The notes: generated from the sequence alone by a model not told the origin. 13,819 nt of DNA from JBNRMR01 sp050942895 (GCA_050942895.1 JBMNOE010000041.1:1-13819); one strand, 5' to 3'; positions 1 through 7,053 are shown, counted from the stretch's first letter. Made by a program: numbers and translations.

Positions 1-15
1 CCGAGACAAAGACAT

Positions 16-90
<75 letters not shown>

Positions 91-92
91 CA

Positions 93-129
93 GCGGCGAT
101 ATCTGACAATAGATATCGCCGCCTTTTTT
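93..129 (+). terminator. Rho-independent terminator of the tRNA transcript
   Basis: A perfect 12-bp stem GCGGCGATATCT (93-104) / AGATATCGCCGC (111-122) with a 6-nt loop is followed by C and a run of six T residues. It starts three bases after the tRNA CCA end. Confidence 0.93.
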
Positions 130-189
130 ATGCCTTTGTCGCTGACCCGCTTTAGCAATAACACTTGGGCCAATGTAAGCTAACCCGCA

Positions 190-221
190 ATTTGTTTTTA
201 AGGGGAGGGCTGAAAACAAAT
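190..221. repeat. Perfect 9-bp inverted repeat with a purine-rich loop
   Basis: ATTTGTTTT (190-198) and AAAACAAAT (213-221) are exact reverse complements separated by 14 nt. The loop contains AAGGGGAGGG, which resembles a Shine-Dalgarno sequence. An ATG (220-222) follows that opens only a two-codon frame (Met-Ser-stop). No function is evident. It could be the remnant of a gene start or a structured leader. The stem is AT-rich and no T run follows, so it is not a good terminator. Confidence 0.4.
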
Positions 222-326
222 GAGTTAACCTGAAATAAAAGCATCATCGGCTGCCGCAGATATTCCTGAAAGGCCTTCCGGAGGCATAATAAGCCTGTCT
301 GCAGACATAAGCAAGATAACAAAAGC

Positions 327-479
327 ATGTCTCATTGCAATTTTGAAGAAAAGAATTATGTTCTTGATGAAATGCGAAAGCGAGGAATGTCCGATGAGCA
401 ATTTGGGCGGCAAAGATCGCGCTGCCTTGAGCTTTCCAGAGCCCAAGATGCAGCCTTTTTCAGAATTGCGCTTTTATGA
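327..479 (+). CDS. Small hypothetical ORF (50 aa), doubtful
   Basis: This ORF reads MSHCNFEEKN at its start and ends in AFFRIALL. Its composition (many Glu, Arg, Asp, Gln) looks more protein-like than the overlapping 60-aa frame at 343-525, which opens in the +1 frame and continues past the stop with a hydrophobic/basic tail. There is no convincing ribosome binding site before the ATG. One possibility is a decayed gene whose reading frame shifts near position 475. Another is chance. I do not recognise the family. It lies alone between the tRNA terminator and the oxidoreductase promoter, in DNA more AT-rich than the operons around it. Confidence 0.25.
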   Translation: MSHCNFEEKNYVLDEMRKRGMSDEQFGRQRSRCLELSRAQDAAFFRIALL

Positions 480-596
480 CTTGCCATTGATTGAAAGGAT
501 GCTTAAGCAACTTTTTAGCAAATGAATCCTGTGAATGACAGAATTTATTACGCCAATTAAAGATGCAGGAGTGAAAAACTACGGGAACAAGGATGT

Positions 597-625
597 TTTT
601 CATTTTTTATGAAAATTCTTTTTTA
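597..625 (+). terminator. Weak AT-rich hairpin with T tract, possible terminator
   Basis: TTTTCAT (597-603) can pair with ATGAAAA (609-615) over a 5-nt T loop, followed by TTC and a run of T residues. The stem has only one G-C pair, so termination would be weak. It may close whatever is transcribed from the gene-poor stretch. Apart from this, the small ORF and the inverted repeat, I see nothing supportable in 130-689. Confidence 0.25.
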
Positions 626-689
626 TTGATTTAAAGCAGTAAACAAGTGAAATCAGCCGTAGATCTCTTAGTAATGGTTTCTGATAATC

Positions 690-718
690 TTGACATAGCA
701 TGAAAAATTATGTATGAT
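690..718 (+). promoter_or_regulatory. Near-consensus vegetative (sigma-A) promoter of the oxidoreductase operon
   Basis: A -35 box TTGACA (690-695, exact consensus) and a -10 box TATGAT (713-718, one mismatch) are separated by 17 bp, the optimal spacing. The predicted start is near 725, giving a leader of about 25 nt before the ATG at 751. The leader contains the AAAGGAAGG ribosome binding site. No operator-like palindrome overlaps it, so high constitutive expression is likely. Confidence 0.85.
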
Positions 719-750
719 AAATAGCAATATACGCCGAAAGGAAGGTCTTT

Positions 751-957
751 ATGGCGAAAGTAACTTTTGATGAGTCCCTTTGCAAGGGTTGCGGGCTGTG
801 CGTGACCGTTTGCCCCAAGGGAATAGTGCAGCTCAGCGAAACTAAGATAAACTCCAAGGGGTATTACCCTGCGGAGGTTTTGGAGATGGAAAAGTGCATC
901 GGCTGCGCTCACTGCGCCAGGATGTGCCCGGACTGCGTCATAACTGTAGAAAGATAA
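751..957 (+). CDS. 2-oxoacid:ferredoxin oxidoreductase, delta subunit (2[4Fe-4S] ferredoxin)
   Basis: This 68-residue protein is a bacterial-type two-cluster ferredoxin. It has two CxxCxxCxxxC motifs, at Cys11/14/17/21 and Cys49/52/55/59. A central insert (about residues 28-45) separates the clusters, as in KorD/VorD-type delta subunits. Its role is to relay electrons from the thiamine-dependent catalytic subunits to free ferredoxin. It starts at ATG 751 with AAAGGAAGG just upstream, 26 bases after the predicted transcription start. It is the first gene of a four-gene operon with alpha, beta and gamma subunits, and that context assigns it to the complex rather than to a stand-alone ferredoxin. 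The location is cytoplasmic; there is no signal peptide. Confidence 0.93.
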   Translation: MAKVTFDESLCKGCGLCVTVCPKGIVQLSETKINSKGYYPAEVLEMEKCIGCAHCARMCPDCVITVER

Positions 958-994
958 CAAACAGTTGGACGGCCCTGCTTAAAGGAGAGACAGA

Positions 995-2059
995 ATGGAA
1001 AAAATACTGATGAAGGGAAATGAAGCCATAGCTGAAGCGGCCATAATGGCCGGATGCAGGCAATACTTTGGCTATCCCATCACACCGCAAAACCAAATCC
1101 CCGAATATATGTCAAAGCGTATGCCGCAGGTGGGCGGCACTTTTTTGCAAAGCGAAAGCGAAGTCGCCGCTATAAACATGGTCTATGGCGCGGCGGGCGC
1201 GGGCGGAAGGGTTATGACAAGCTCCTCCAGCCCGGGTATTTCCCTTAAGCAGGAGGGAATTTCGTATATCGTCGGCGCTGAACTGCCCTGCGTTATCGTG
1301 AATATCGTACGCGGAGGCCCCGGCCTTGGCGGAATTCAGCCCGCCCAGAGCGACTACAACCAGTCCACAAGGGGCGGCGGCCATGGCGACTATAGAATGA
1401 TAGTGCTGGCTCCTTCCTCCGTCCAGGAGGCGATAGAGCTCACCCAGGACGCGTTTGATCTTGCCGATATTTACAGAAATCCCGTTATGGTGATGGGCGA
1501 TGGTATGATTGGCCAGATGATGGAGCCTGTTGTTATAAAGGAAAGAGAGCCCGTGGCTCTTCCGGACAAGGCATGGGCAGCCACCGGCTGGGATGGAAAG
1601 ACACGCCCCCGGGCTGTTATAAACTCCTTGTTTATTGATCCCGAGGTTTTGGAGAAGCATAATCTGAAGCTTCAGGCCAAGTATGCCGCGATAGAGAAGG
1701 AGCAGGTTAGGGTGGAAGTTGACTGCCCGGAAGACAGCGAATATATAATCGTCGCATATGGCACCGTGGCGAGGATCACTTCCAAGGCTGTGGCCATGGC
1801 CAGAGCAGAGGGCATGAAGGTGGGCCTTATCCGTCCGATAACCCTGTGGCCCTTCCCGAAGGACGCCATAAAAAATGCTGTGACCGATAAAGTGAAGCAT
1901 GTGATGACTGTGGAGCTTGCTGCCGGCCAGATGCTGGACGATGTGCGCATTGCGATAGGCAATGGTGTGCCCAGTTCCTGCTTCTATCGTTTGGGGGGCA
2001 TGGTTCCCACCTCCAGAGAGGTGTTTAACAACATAATGAAGCTGAAGGGAGGCAAATAG
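995..2059 (+). CDS. vorB: 2-oxoacid:ferredoxin oxidoreductase, alpha subunit (VorB/KorA type)
   Basis: This 354-residue subunit carries the pyrimidine-binding domain of the thiamine diphosphate enzyme plus the transketolase-C-like domain II. GNEAIAEAA near the N terminus, GYPITPQ (26-32) and SESE (53-56) are typical of the alpha chains of 2-ketoisovalerate and 2-oxoglutarate ferredoxin oxidoreductases. The length is usual for the separate-subunit form; pyruvate oxidoreductases are often fused and much longer. The ribosome binding site AAAGGAGAG precedes ATG 995, 37 bases after the delta stop. The enzyme oxidatively decarboxylates a 2-oxo acid to its acyl-CoA and reduces ferredoxin, or runs in reverse. 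Whether the substrate is branched-chain 2-oxo acids (Vor) or 2-oxoglutarate (Kor) cannot be decided here; the overall look is closest to proteins usually annotated VorB. Confidence 0.92.
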   Translation: MEKILMKGNEAIAEAAIMAGCRQYFGYPITPQNQIPEYMSKRMPQVGGTFLQSESEVAAINMVYGAAGAGGRVMTSSSSPGISLKQEGISYIVGAELPCVIVNIVRGGPGLGGIQPAQSDYNQSTRGGGHGDYRMIVLAPSSVQEAIELTQDAFDLADIYRNPVMVMGDGMIGQMMEPVVIKEREPVALPDKAWAATGWDGKTRPRAVINSLFIDPEVLEKHNLKLQAKYAAIEKEQVRVEVDCPEDSEYIIVAYGTVARITSKAVAMARAEGMKVGLIRPITLWPFPKDAIKNAVTDKVKHVMTVELAAGQMLDDVRIAIGNGVPSSCFYRLGGMVPTSREVFNNIMKLKGGK

Positions 2060-2060
2060 T

Positions 2061-2795
2061 ATGGCAATAGTTTTTCAAAAGCCAAAATCCCTGACGGACA
2101 TCCCATTTCACTATTGTCCCGGCTGCACCCATGGCATAATCCACCGATTGGTGGCCGAGGCCATTGACGAGCTGGAAATTCAGGAAAAGACGATAGGCGT
2201 CGCCCCTGTGGGCTGCGCGGTTTTCGCATATAATTATTTCAACGTGGATATGCTTCAGGCAGCCCATGGCAGGGCCCCGGCAGTGGCCACGGGCGTTAAG
2301 CGGACGAACCCTGATAACATAGTGTTCACATATCAGGGCGATGGCGATCTGGCCTCCATCGGCGCGGCGGAGGTAGTCCACGCTGCCACAAGGGGCGAGA
2401 AGATTACCACCATATTCGTCAATAACGCCATTTACGGCATGACGGGCGGCCAGATGGCCCCCACCACTTTGCCCGGCCAGGTGACCACCACATCCCCCTA
2501 CGGGCGCGATCCGCAGCACTGCGGCTATCCGGTGATGATCAGCGAGATGCTGAGCCAGCTTAACGGCCCTTCGCTGATTCAAAGGGTCTCCGTTCACGAT
2601 ATACGCAACATCAGAATCGCCAAGAACGCAATAAAAAAGGCCTTCCAGAACCAGATCGAGGGCAAGGGCTTCTCGATGATCGAAGTCCTTTCCACCTGCC
2701 CCACAAACTGGGGCATGACTCCGGTGGAGTCAATCAAGTGGCTGGAAGAAAACATGATACCCCAGTTTCCATTGGGCGTTTTTAAGGAGGTATAG
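2061..2795 (+). CDS. 2-oxoacid:ferredoxin oxidoreductase, beta subunit (thiamine diphosphate binding)
   Basis: This 244-residue subunit binds thiamine diphosphate. The diagnostic GDGD (93-96) followed after 24 residues by NN (121-122) forms the Mg/TPP signature. CPGCTHG (19-25) and GMTGGQ (126-131) match KorB/VorA-type beta chains. It lacks the C-terminal extension of pyruvate oxidoreductase beta chains. The ATG lies one base after the alpha stop codon, and its ribosome binding site (GGGAGGC) sits inside the alpha gene, so the two are translationally coupled. With the alpha chain it forms the catalytic core that decarboxylates the 2-oxo acid in the cytoplasm. Confidence 0.94.
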   Translation: MAIVFQKPKSLTDIPFHYCPGCTHGIIHRLVAEAIDELEIQEKTIGVAPVGCAVFAYNYFNVDMLQAAHGRAPAVATGVKRTNPDNIVFTYQGDGDLASIGAAEVVHAATRGEKITTIFVNNAIYGMTGGQMAPTTLPGQVTTTSPYGRDPQHCGYPVMISEMLSQLNGPSLIQRVSVHDIRNIRIAKNAIKKAFQNQIEGKGFSMIEVLSTCPTNWGMTPVESIKWLEENMIPQFPLGVFKEV

Positions 2796-2797
2796 CC

Positions 2798-3337
2798 ATG
2801 GATGAGCAGCTAATTATCGCAGGCTTTGGAGGGCAAGGCGTCCAGCTCATGGGTCAGCTTCTCACGCAGGCGGGAATGAAGGAGGATAAGTTCGTCAGCT
2901 TCTTGCCTTCATACGGCCCGGAAATGCGCGGGGGCACCACCAACTGCAATGTGGTCATCTCCGACGAGCCGGTGGCTTCCCCGATAGTGGGCGAGGCCAG
3001 TTGCGCCATGGTTCTTAACCTGCCTTCGCTTTTGAAGTTTGAAAAAGCGGTAGTTCCAGGCGGGGTTTTGATAGTCAACACCTCCCTTTGCGACAAGGCT
3101 GTGGAGCGGGACGATATCAAAGTGATAAACATCCCCGCTAACGACATCGCCATTGAGCTGGGCAATATCCGCGTGGTGAACATGATAATGCTGGGGGCAT
3201 ATCTGGAGGCGACAAAGGCGGTGTCAAAGGACACCGTGATGGATTGCCTGAAGGAAACCTTCGGCCCCAGGCGTGAGCATCTGCTGCCAATAAACAGCAC
3301 TGCCATGGATGAGGGCGCGAAGATCGCCAGGGCATGA
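2798..3337 (+). CDS. 2-oxoacid:ferredoxin oxidoreductase, gamma subunit
   Basis: This 179-residue protein belongs to the pyruvate/ketoisovalerate oxidoreductase gamma (catalytic domain) family. The N-terminal GFGGQG (9-14) loop and the SYGPEMRGG (38-46) plus TTNCNVV motifs are characteristic. In the family this chain contributes to CoA handling and complex assembly. It begins two bases after the beta stop, with AAGGAGG immediately upstream, and ends 28 bp before a strong terminator, so it is the last gene of the operon. Length is normal for a separate gamma chain. Confidence 0.92.
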   Translation: MDEQLIIAGFGGQGVQLMGQLLTQAGMKEDKFVSFLPSYGPEMRGGTTNCNVVISDEPVASPIVGEASCAMVLNLPSLLKFEKAVVPGGVLIVNTSLCDKAVERDDIKVINIPANDIAIELGNIRVVNMIMLGAYLEATKAVSKDTVMDCLKETFGPRREHLLPINSTAMDEGAKIARA

Positions 3338-3364
3338 TGTAATATTTAAAACATAGAAAAAAAG

Positions 3365-3408
3365 AAAGCCGGGAAGTCCGCGAAGGTCTGCCCCGGCTTT
3401 TCGTTTTT
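3365..3408 (+). terminator. Rho-independent terminator of the oxidoreductase operon
   Basis: The stem AAAGCCGGG (3365-3373) / CCCGGCTTT (3392-3400) has an 18-nt loop and is followed by TCGTTTTTT. It lies 28 bp after the gamma-subunit stop. The A run before the stem would give it weak activity on the opposite strand too, where it could end the leftward transcript past position 3494. Confidence 0.88.
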
Positions 3409-3493
3409 TGCAAGTCGCGGATGACGGCGGAGTTTTCCGGCCGCATGCCCGCGCAGTCATTCCTATTAAAGTGAATCTTGGCGGTTTTTCATC

Positions 3494-3934
3494 TCAAGAC
3501 TCAGCGATGCTTTCGAGCATCCATTCCACAAAGGGCCGGATCTTTATTAAATATTCTCCATGAGTTACATTCGCATCCACCGGCGCGCGCAAAACCTCGG
3601 TAGAAAGAGTGAGGATATCTTCAAAGCCCTTGCTATTAGCAAACAAGCCCTTTAGAACCTCGTCTTTGGGGAAGGATACAAATTGGTTTTTAACCATCGA
3701 AAAATATGCACCTTCAATAATAATGAAATATCGCGCACACTTCCTTGCAGCATAAAAGGTATTCTGGGAAGTTTCCCCCGTACAAGCCGGTTGCTTTTGC
3801 GATAGCGCATCGGACGCCGCGATATAATAATCCAAATCAGCAATATTAGCAACAGCATCGTTTTGGGCAACGCTCCAGTGCAAATAGGCAGCAACAAGCT
3901 TTCCGCCAAAAAGTCCCTCCGAATGCTTTCCTTC
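3494..3934 (-). pseudogene. Unidentified gene remnant, probably 5'-truncated
   Basis: An open frame of 146 codons begins immediately after the stop codon of the GH28 gene, in the same frame, and ends at TGA 3494-3496. The translation looks truly coding (for example FGGKLVAAYLHWSVAQND, then KCARYFIIIEGAYF, ending in FVEWMLESIAES). The only in-frame start candidate is TTG at 3881-3883, which would give 129 aa. It has no ribosome binding site, and protein-like sequence continues upstream of it. A good GGAGGG site (3917-3922 region) precedes a TTG at 3909, but in the wrong frame, so a frameshift or 5' deletion is likely. Base composition is more AT-rich than the neighbouring sugar-acid genes, consistent with a different origin. 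The helical C-terminal half faintly recalls the C-terminal helical domain of nucleotidyltransferases, but I cannot identify it. Confidence 0.5.
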
Positions 3935-3937
3935 TTA

Positions 3938-5212
3938 TCAGTTGCGGATATTGATGACGGTGTTTTCCAGCTTCATGCCCTCCACCTGACGGATTGTGCC
4001 CAGCTCCTTGGCGGTGATTTGCGCATCACTGATGGTGATTCCCCTCATCGGGTTGTCATCATAACATTGGATTAGGAAAGCCCGCGAGCGCCCGGTGTAG
4101 TCGTCGTCGAAGGTGGAAACCAGGTTTTTAATTGTCATGCTGCGGATCTGCGGCATACCCTTTCCCTCCGGAACCGGCTGCGTCAAGAGCTGCCAGAGCC
4201 TGGGTATGTTTCCCTTGTACTCATCGGGGATTTTGGGGTAGCTGAAGTCCGGGAACCAGTTGGCGTTTAGATTTATGGTGTTCGCCACATTTCTCATGCG
4301 GATGTTTTCGATTACAACATCCTCCACAAAGCCGCCCCTTACCTTGGCGGATTTAAGATAGACGCCGTTATCGGTGCCGATCATTGTGATATCACGTGCG
4401 CGTATGGCGCGGATGCCGCCGGCCATATCGCTGCCGAAGGCCAGTCCCATGCCTTCGCGCAGAACGCAGTTTCTGATTTCAACATTTTGGCAGACTCTGT
4501 TTACCCGCATACCGTCAGCGTTCATGCCCGCCTTCAGGACTATGTTGTCGTCATTGCAGGAGATGTCGCAGCCTTCGACAATCACTCCATCGCAGGAGTC
4601 GATATCGATGCCGTCGGTGCTGGGGCCCTGGCAGTTGTCTATGCGCACGCCGGAGACCAAGGCATTGGTGCAGTAGCACAGATGCAGATTCCAAAAGCCT
4701 GATCGGGTCAGGTGAAAATCGCGGCAGACCACATTGTTGCAGTTTAATATCTGTATCATCCTTGGGCGCATACAGTCGTAATCGACAGCCCATCGAAGGC
4801 CTTTTTCATTGTATTCCTTGCACATGCCGCCTTTTCTGTCGGGGCCCCAGAACTTATCCCACCAGACTTCGCCCTGGCCGTCCAGCATCCCCTGGCCGGT
4901 TATGGCGATATCATCGCAGTCGATGGCGTTTAGCAGCGCAGGCATCCATTCGGTCTCGATGCCGGCGGCTCTGGTCCACATCAATGGATAATCGGCCTCA
5001 TCCTTTGAGCCCAGCAAAACAGCGTCCTTTTCTAGGTGGAACTCCACGCCGCTTCGAAGGAACAGGCTTCCGGTCAGATATACGCCTGGCTGCACTACGA
5101 CTTTACCGCGGACATTTCCCGCCTGATCGATCAGCCCTTGCAGGTCTTTGGTGACGAGAGCCTTGCCGCTAGAGTCGATTCCATGGGCGGATGTAGTAAA
5201 TTCCTGTTTCAT
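3938..5212 (-). CDS. Glycoside hydrolase family 28-like (polygalacturonase-type) enzyme, cytoplasmic
   Basis: This 424-residue right-handed beta-helix protein is related to polygalacturonases and rhamnogalacturonan hydrolases, which cleave uronate-containing glycosidic bonds by inversion. Visible motifs are STDGIDID (198-205, normally NTD), CNDD (219-222, catalytic Asp pair), GMGLAFGS (254-261, normally GHG..GS) and YLK (285-287, normally RIK). The acidic triad D200/D221/D222 is intact, but the family His is Met255 and the Arg of RIK is Tyr285. There is no signal peptide, so it should act on imported oligosaccharides. I chose ATG 5212 because GGGAGG lies 5 nt upstream; the in-frame ATG at 5242 lacks a site and would start inside a tandem repeat. 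It is the third gene of the leftward operon, 46 bp after the dehydratase. It could be a rhamnogalacturonidase-like enzyme rather than a polygalacturonase. Confidence 0.85.
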   Translation of the reverse strand: MKQEFTTSAHGIDSSGKALVTKDLQGLIDQAGNVRGKVVVQPGVYLTGSLFLRSGVEFHLEKDAVLLGSKDEADYPLMWTRAAGIETEWMPALLNAIDCDDIAITGQGMLDGQGEVWWDKFWGPDRKGGMCKEYNEKGLRWAVDYDCMRPRMIQILNCNNVVCRDFHLTRSGFWNLHLCYCTNALVSGVRIDNCQGPSTDGIDIDSCDGVIVEGCDISCNDDNIVLKAGMNADGMRVNRVCQNVEIRNCVLREGMGLAFGSDMAGGIRAIRARDITMIGTDNGVYLKSAKVRGGFVEDVVIENIRMRNVANTINLNANWFPDFSYPKIPDEYKGNIPRLWQLLTQPVPEGKGMPQIRSMTIKNLVSTFDDDYTGRSRAFLIQCYDDNPMRGITISDAQITAKELGTIRQVEGMKLENTVINIRN

Positions 5213-5230
5213 GTTGCCTCCCTTATCTTT

Positions 5231-5270
5231 TATATCGTCCATTATCGTCCATTATCGTCTATATCGTCTG
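5231..5270. repeat. Four imperfect tandem copies of a 10-bp unit
   Basis: Plus-strand units are TATATCGTCC, ATTATCGTCC, ATTATCGTCT and ATATCGTCTG; the middle two differ by one base. On the coding (minus) strand the array (unit about GACGATAATG) contains the last codons and the TAG stop of the upstream dehydratase gene. It ends about 10 bp before the ribosome binding site of the GH28 gene. It looks like replication-slippage expansion in an intercistronic spacer. Confidence 0.75.
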
Positions 5271-6377
5271 CTTTTTGTGTGAAATGCAATTGCTGTTTAT
5301 CAGCTCCCAGTCCAGCTCAGCGCCGATTCCAGGCTCCTTGGGCACATGGATAACGCCGTTTTCATCTATGGGCATATCACCCTTCATGGGGAAGCGGAAG
5401 CTGTCCTCCGGCACAAAATACTCAAACCACTCGCAGTTGCGTATGGCGCAGCTTACATGGAGGTTGACGATGTCCATATAGTTCATGGTTGTGGTGTGGA
5501 TCTCGCAGTTCAGGCCGAAGGCTTCAGCCATGTGGCAGATCTTCAAAGTGCCGGTAATGCCGTCTTTCCAGCTTACATCTGCGCGGACGATATCGGCGGC
5601 CCGCTGGGTGATCACCTGCGCCACGCCCCAGTGACAGCCGCGCGTTGTTTCTGTGGCGGCGATGGGAAGATCCAGCGTGCGGCAAAGCTCAGTGTATTTA
5701 TACAACTCAAAATCGCGGAAGGGCTCCTCCAGCCAGCGGTAGTTCAGCCGCTCCAGATCGCGCCCCACGGCGATGGCCTGATCAAGCGTATATTCGGCGA
5801 CGGGATCGCTCATCAGCACCACATCATCGCCAACGGCTTCGCGAAGCTCCCTGTGGATCTGCATGTCCAAGGTAAATGGCCCGGGCGGGTGCGCTTTGTA
5901 GGCCATTATTCCCCGGTTCTTATAATATAGCGCCTCGTCGATGTAGTCCTGGGCGGTTTCGTGGAAAAGGCCGCTGGCGTACACGGGCAGACTCTCCCTG
6001 TAGGCGCCTATATATTTGTAAAGGGGCAGCCCGGCCGCCTTTGCGCAGATGTCCCAAAGGGCCACGTCCACAGGGCCTGGAAGGTAGACGGGGAAAAAGG
6101 TGAGATGCCGGTCTATATTCCACAGCTCATGCCAGATTTTCTCACGGTCATGGGGGTCCCTGCCCAGCACCACAGGGGCGATATTATCGTGCAGATATGC
6201 TTCTGTGACGGCCCCGCTGCGGGCGGCCAGGCAGGTTGCCAGCCCCTCGATGCCGTTATCAGTAGTGAGCTTCAGCACCAGCACATCCCAGTCCATGGCG
6301 GAAGCGCCCTGCCTGTCCTTGTCGAACAGGCATTTTTGCCGCTGAACCCACCAGGTTTCAAAGCTAATGATTTTCAT
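5259..6377 (-). CDS. Enolase-superfamily (mandelate racemase subgroup) sugar-acid dehydratase-like protein
   Basis: This 372-residue protein has the capping domain (about 1-125) and the (beta/alpha)7-beta barrel of the mandelate racemase subgroup. These enzymes abstract the alpha proton of a sugar acid and usually dehydrate it to a 2-keto-3-deoxy acid. Metal ligands are visible as D191 (MSDPV), E217 (WLEEP) and E243 (ATE). D267 with H294 (EIHTTT) forms the usual His-Asp dyad, and E319 closes the site. The second-strand base motif is K161-A-H163 instead of the common KxK, and the first ligand is in DPV rather than DAN. ATG 6377 is preceded by AAAGGAGT; the longer frame from 6425 would overlap the regulator gene. 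It lies 22 bp after that gene, in the same operon as the GH28 enzyme. The substrate cannot be told from sequence. Confidence 0.87.
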   Translation of the reverse strand: MKIISFETWWVQRQKCLFDKDRQGASAMDWDVLVLKLTTDNGIEGLATCLAARSGAVTEAYLHDNIAPVVLGRDPHDREKIWHELWNIDRHLTFFPVYLPGPVDVALWDICAKAAGLPLYKYIGAYRESLPVYASGLFHETAQDYIDEALYYKNRGIMAYKAHPPGPFTLDMQIHRELREAVGDDVVLMSDPVAEYTLDQAIAVGRDLERLNYRWLEEPFRDFELYKYTELCRTLDLPIAATETTRGCHWGVAQVITQRAADIVRADVSWKDGITGTLKICHMAEAFGLNCEIHTTTMNYMDIVNLHVSCAIRNCEWFEYFVPEDSFRFPMKGDMPIDENGVIHVPKEPGIGAELDWELINSNCISHKKQTI

Positions 6378-6399
6378 ATGGTTACTCCTTTTTCGCCTT

Positions 6400-7053
6400 T
6401 TAGTTTGTTGGTAATTCCTCCGCAAGGGCTTTCAGGGCCACCACCAGAGAATAGTTTGTGTGCTCAACCAGAAGGTGGTTTATCTCCCGCTGGTTTTCAG
6501 CCAGTATAGCGCTTATGATGCCGTGATGCTGGCGGTATGCGTCGCTTTTCATGGCTGTGTTCCTGCGCTCTGAGTACATGGCGATGCGAATTTGGGTCCA
6601 CATCAGCTCGCGGTAGAAGCGCAGCAGAGTCTCGTTGCCCGTCACGCTGATGAGGAATGTGTGAAAATCCGTATCAAGGGTGTAGTACTCACGCGAATCC
6701 GACAGGTCAATACTCTTGAAAGCGGCGTCAAAGCGCAGCAGCTCGCTCTTGTCGTAGAGGCTGCAATACTGTGAAGCGATGCTGCACTCCAGTATTTTTC
6801 GCGACTGATATATCTCATTGACATTCTGCTTCGTCAACGGGCGCACGTACATGCCCTTGCGGGGAAACACGTCCACCAGGCCTTCCTGCTTTAGTGTTAG
6901 CAGAGCCTCTCGCACCGGTGTTCGCCCGCACTGAAGCCTTTCGCAAATTTGCTTCTCCACAAGGGTTTCTCCGGGCATATACTCGCAGTTTTGTATCTGT
7001 GCGCGCAGAAAAGTATAAGCCTTTTGGGTCATGCTTTTGTCTGTGACGGCCAA
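6400..7053 (-). CDS. GntR-family transcriptional regulator, FadR/FCD subfamily
   Basis: This regulator has an N-terminal GntR winged helix (about 8-72; PGE at 27-29, CGRTPVREAL at 42-51) and a C-terminal all-helical FCD ligand domain. Its likely metal/ligand residues are D127, H131, H176 and H198. FCD regulators of sugar-acid operons typically bind a uronate or keto-acid effector and act as repressors. I prefer the TTG start at 7053 (217 aa), because AAAAGGAGG lies 9 nt upstream. The ATG at 7089 (229 aa) has no ribosome binding site, sits at the predicted transcription start and overlaps the operator-like palindrome. The gene is divergent from the seven-gene sugar-acid operon and first in its own leftward operon, so it probably regulates both. 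Confidence 0.93.
   Translation of the reverse strand: MAVTDKSMTQKAYTFLRAQIQNCEYMPGETLVEKQICERLQCGRTPVREALLTLKQEGLVDVFPRKGMYVRPLTKQNVNEIYQSRKILECSIASQYCSLYDKSELLRFDAAFKSIDLSDSREYYTLDTDFHTFLISVTGNETLLRFYRELMWTQIRIAMYSERRNTAMKSDAYRQHHGIISAILAENQREINHLLVEHTNYSLVVALKALAEELPTN

Noticed and set aside
1112..1900. 262-codon open frame on the minus strand inside the alpha-subunit gene
   Set aside because: It lies wholly antisense to a clearly recognised oxidoreductase subunit. Its translation is a Cys/His-rich pattern typical of a reverse-frame shadow, with no motif or ribosome binding site.
2025..2597. 190-codon minus-strand frame opposite the beta-subunit gene
   Set aside because: It is a shadow of the thiamine diphosphate subunit; codon content mirrors the plus-strand gene and no domain is visible.
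751..3337. Assignment of the oxidoreductase operon as pyruvate:ferredoxin oxidoreductase
   Set aside because: Subunit sizes, the short beta chain and the GYPITPQ/SESE-type alpha chain fit the ketoisovalerate/2-oxoglutarate class better. The exact substrate stays open.
3652..3909. 85-codon minus-strand frame from TTG 3909, preceded by a good GGAGGG site
   Set aside because: The translation (MAESLLLPICTG and so on) looks like the wrong frame of the remnant at 3494-3934, which is the one that reads as protein. The ribosome binding site is kept as evidence for a frameshift or deletion.
5346..6509. Plus-strand frames of up to 194 codons opposite the first dehydratase gene
   Set aside because: They are antisense to an enolase-superfamily gene with all active-site residues identified.
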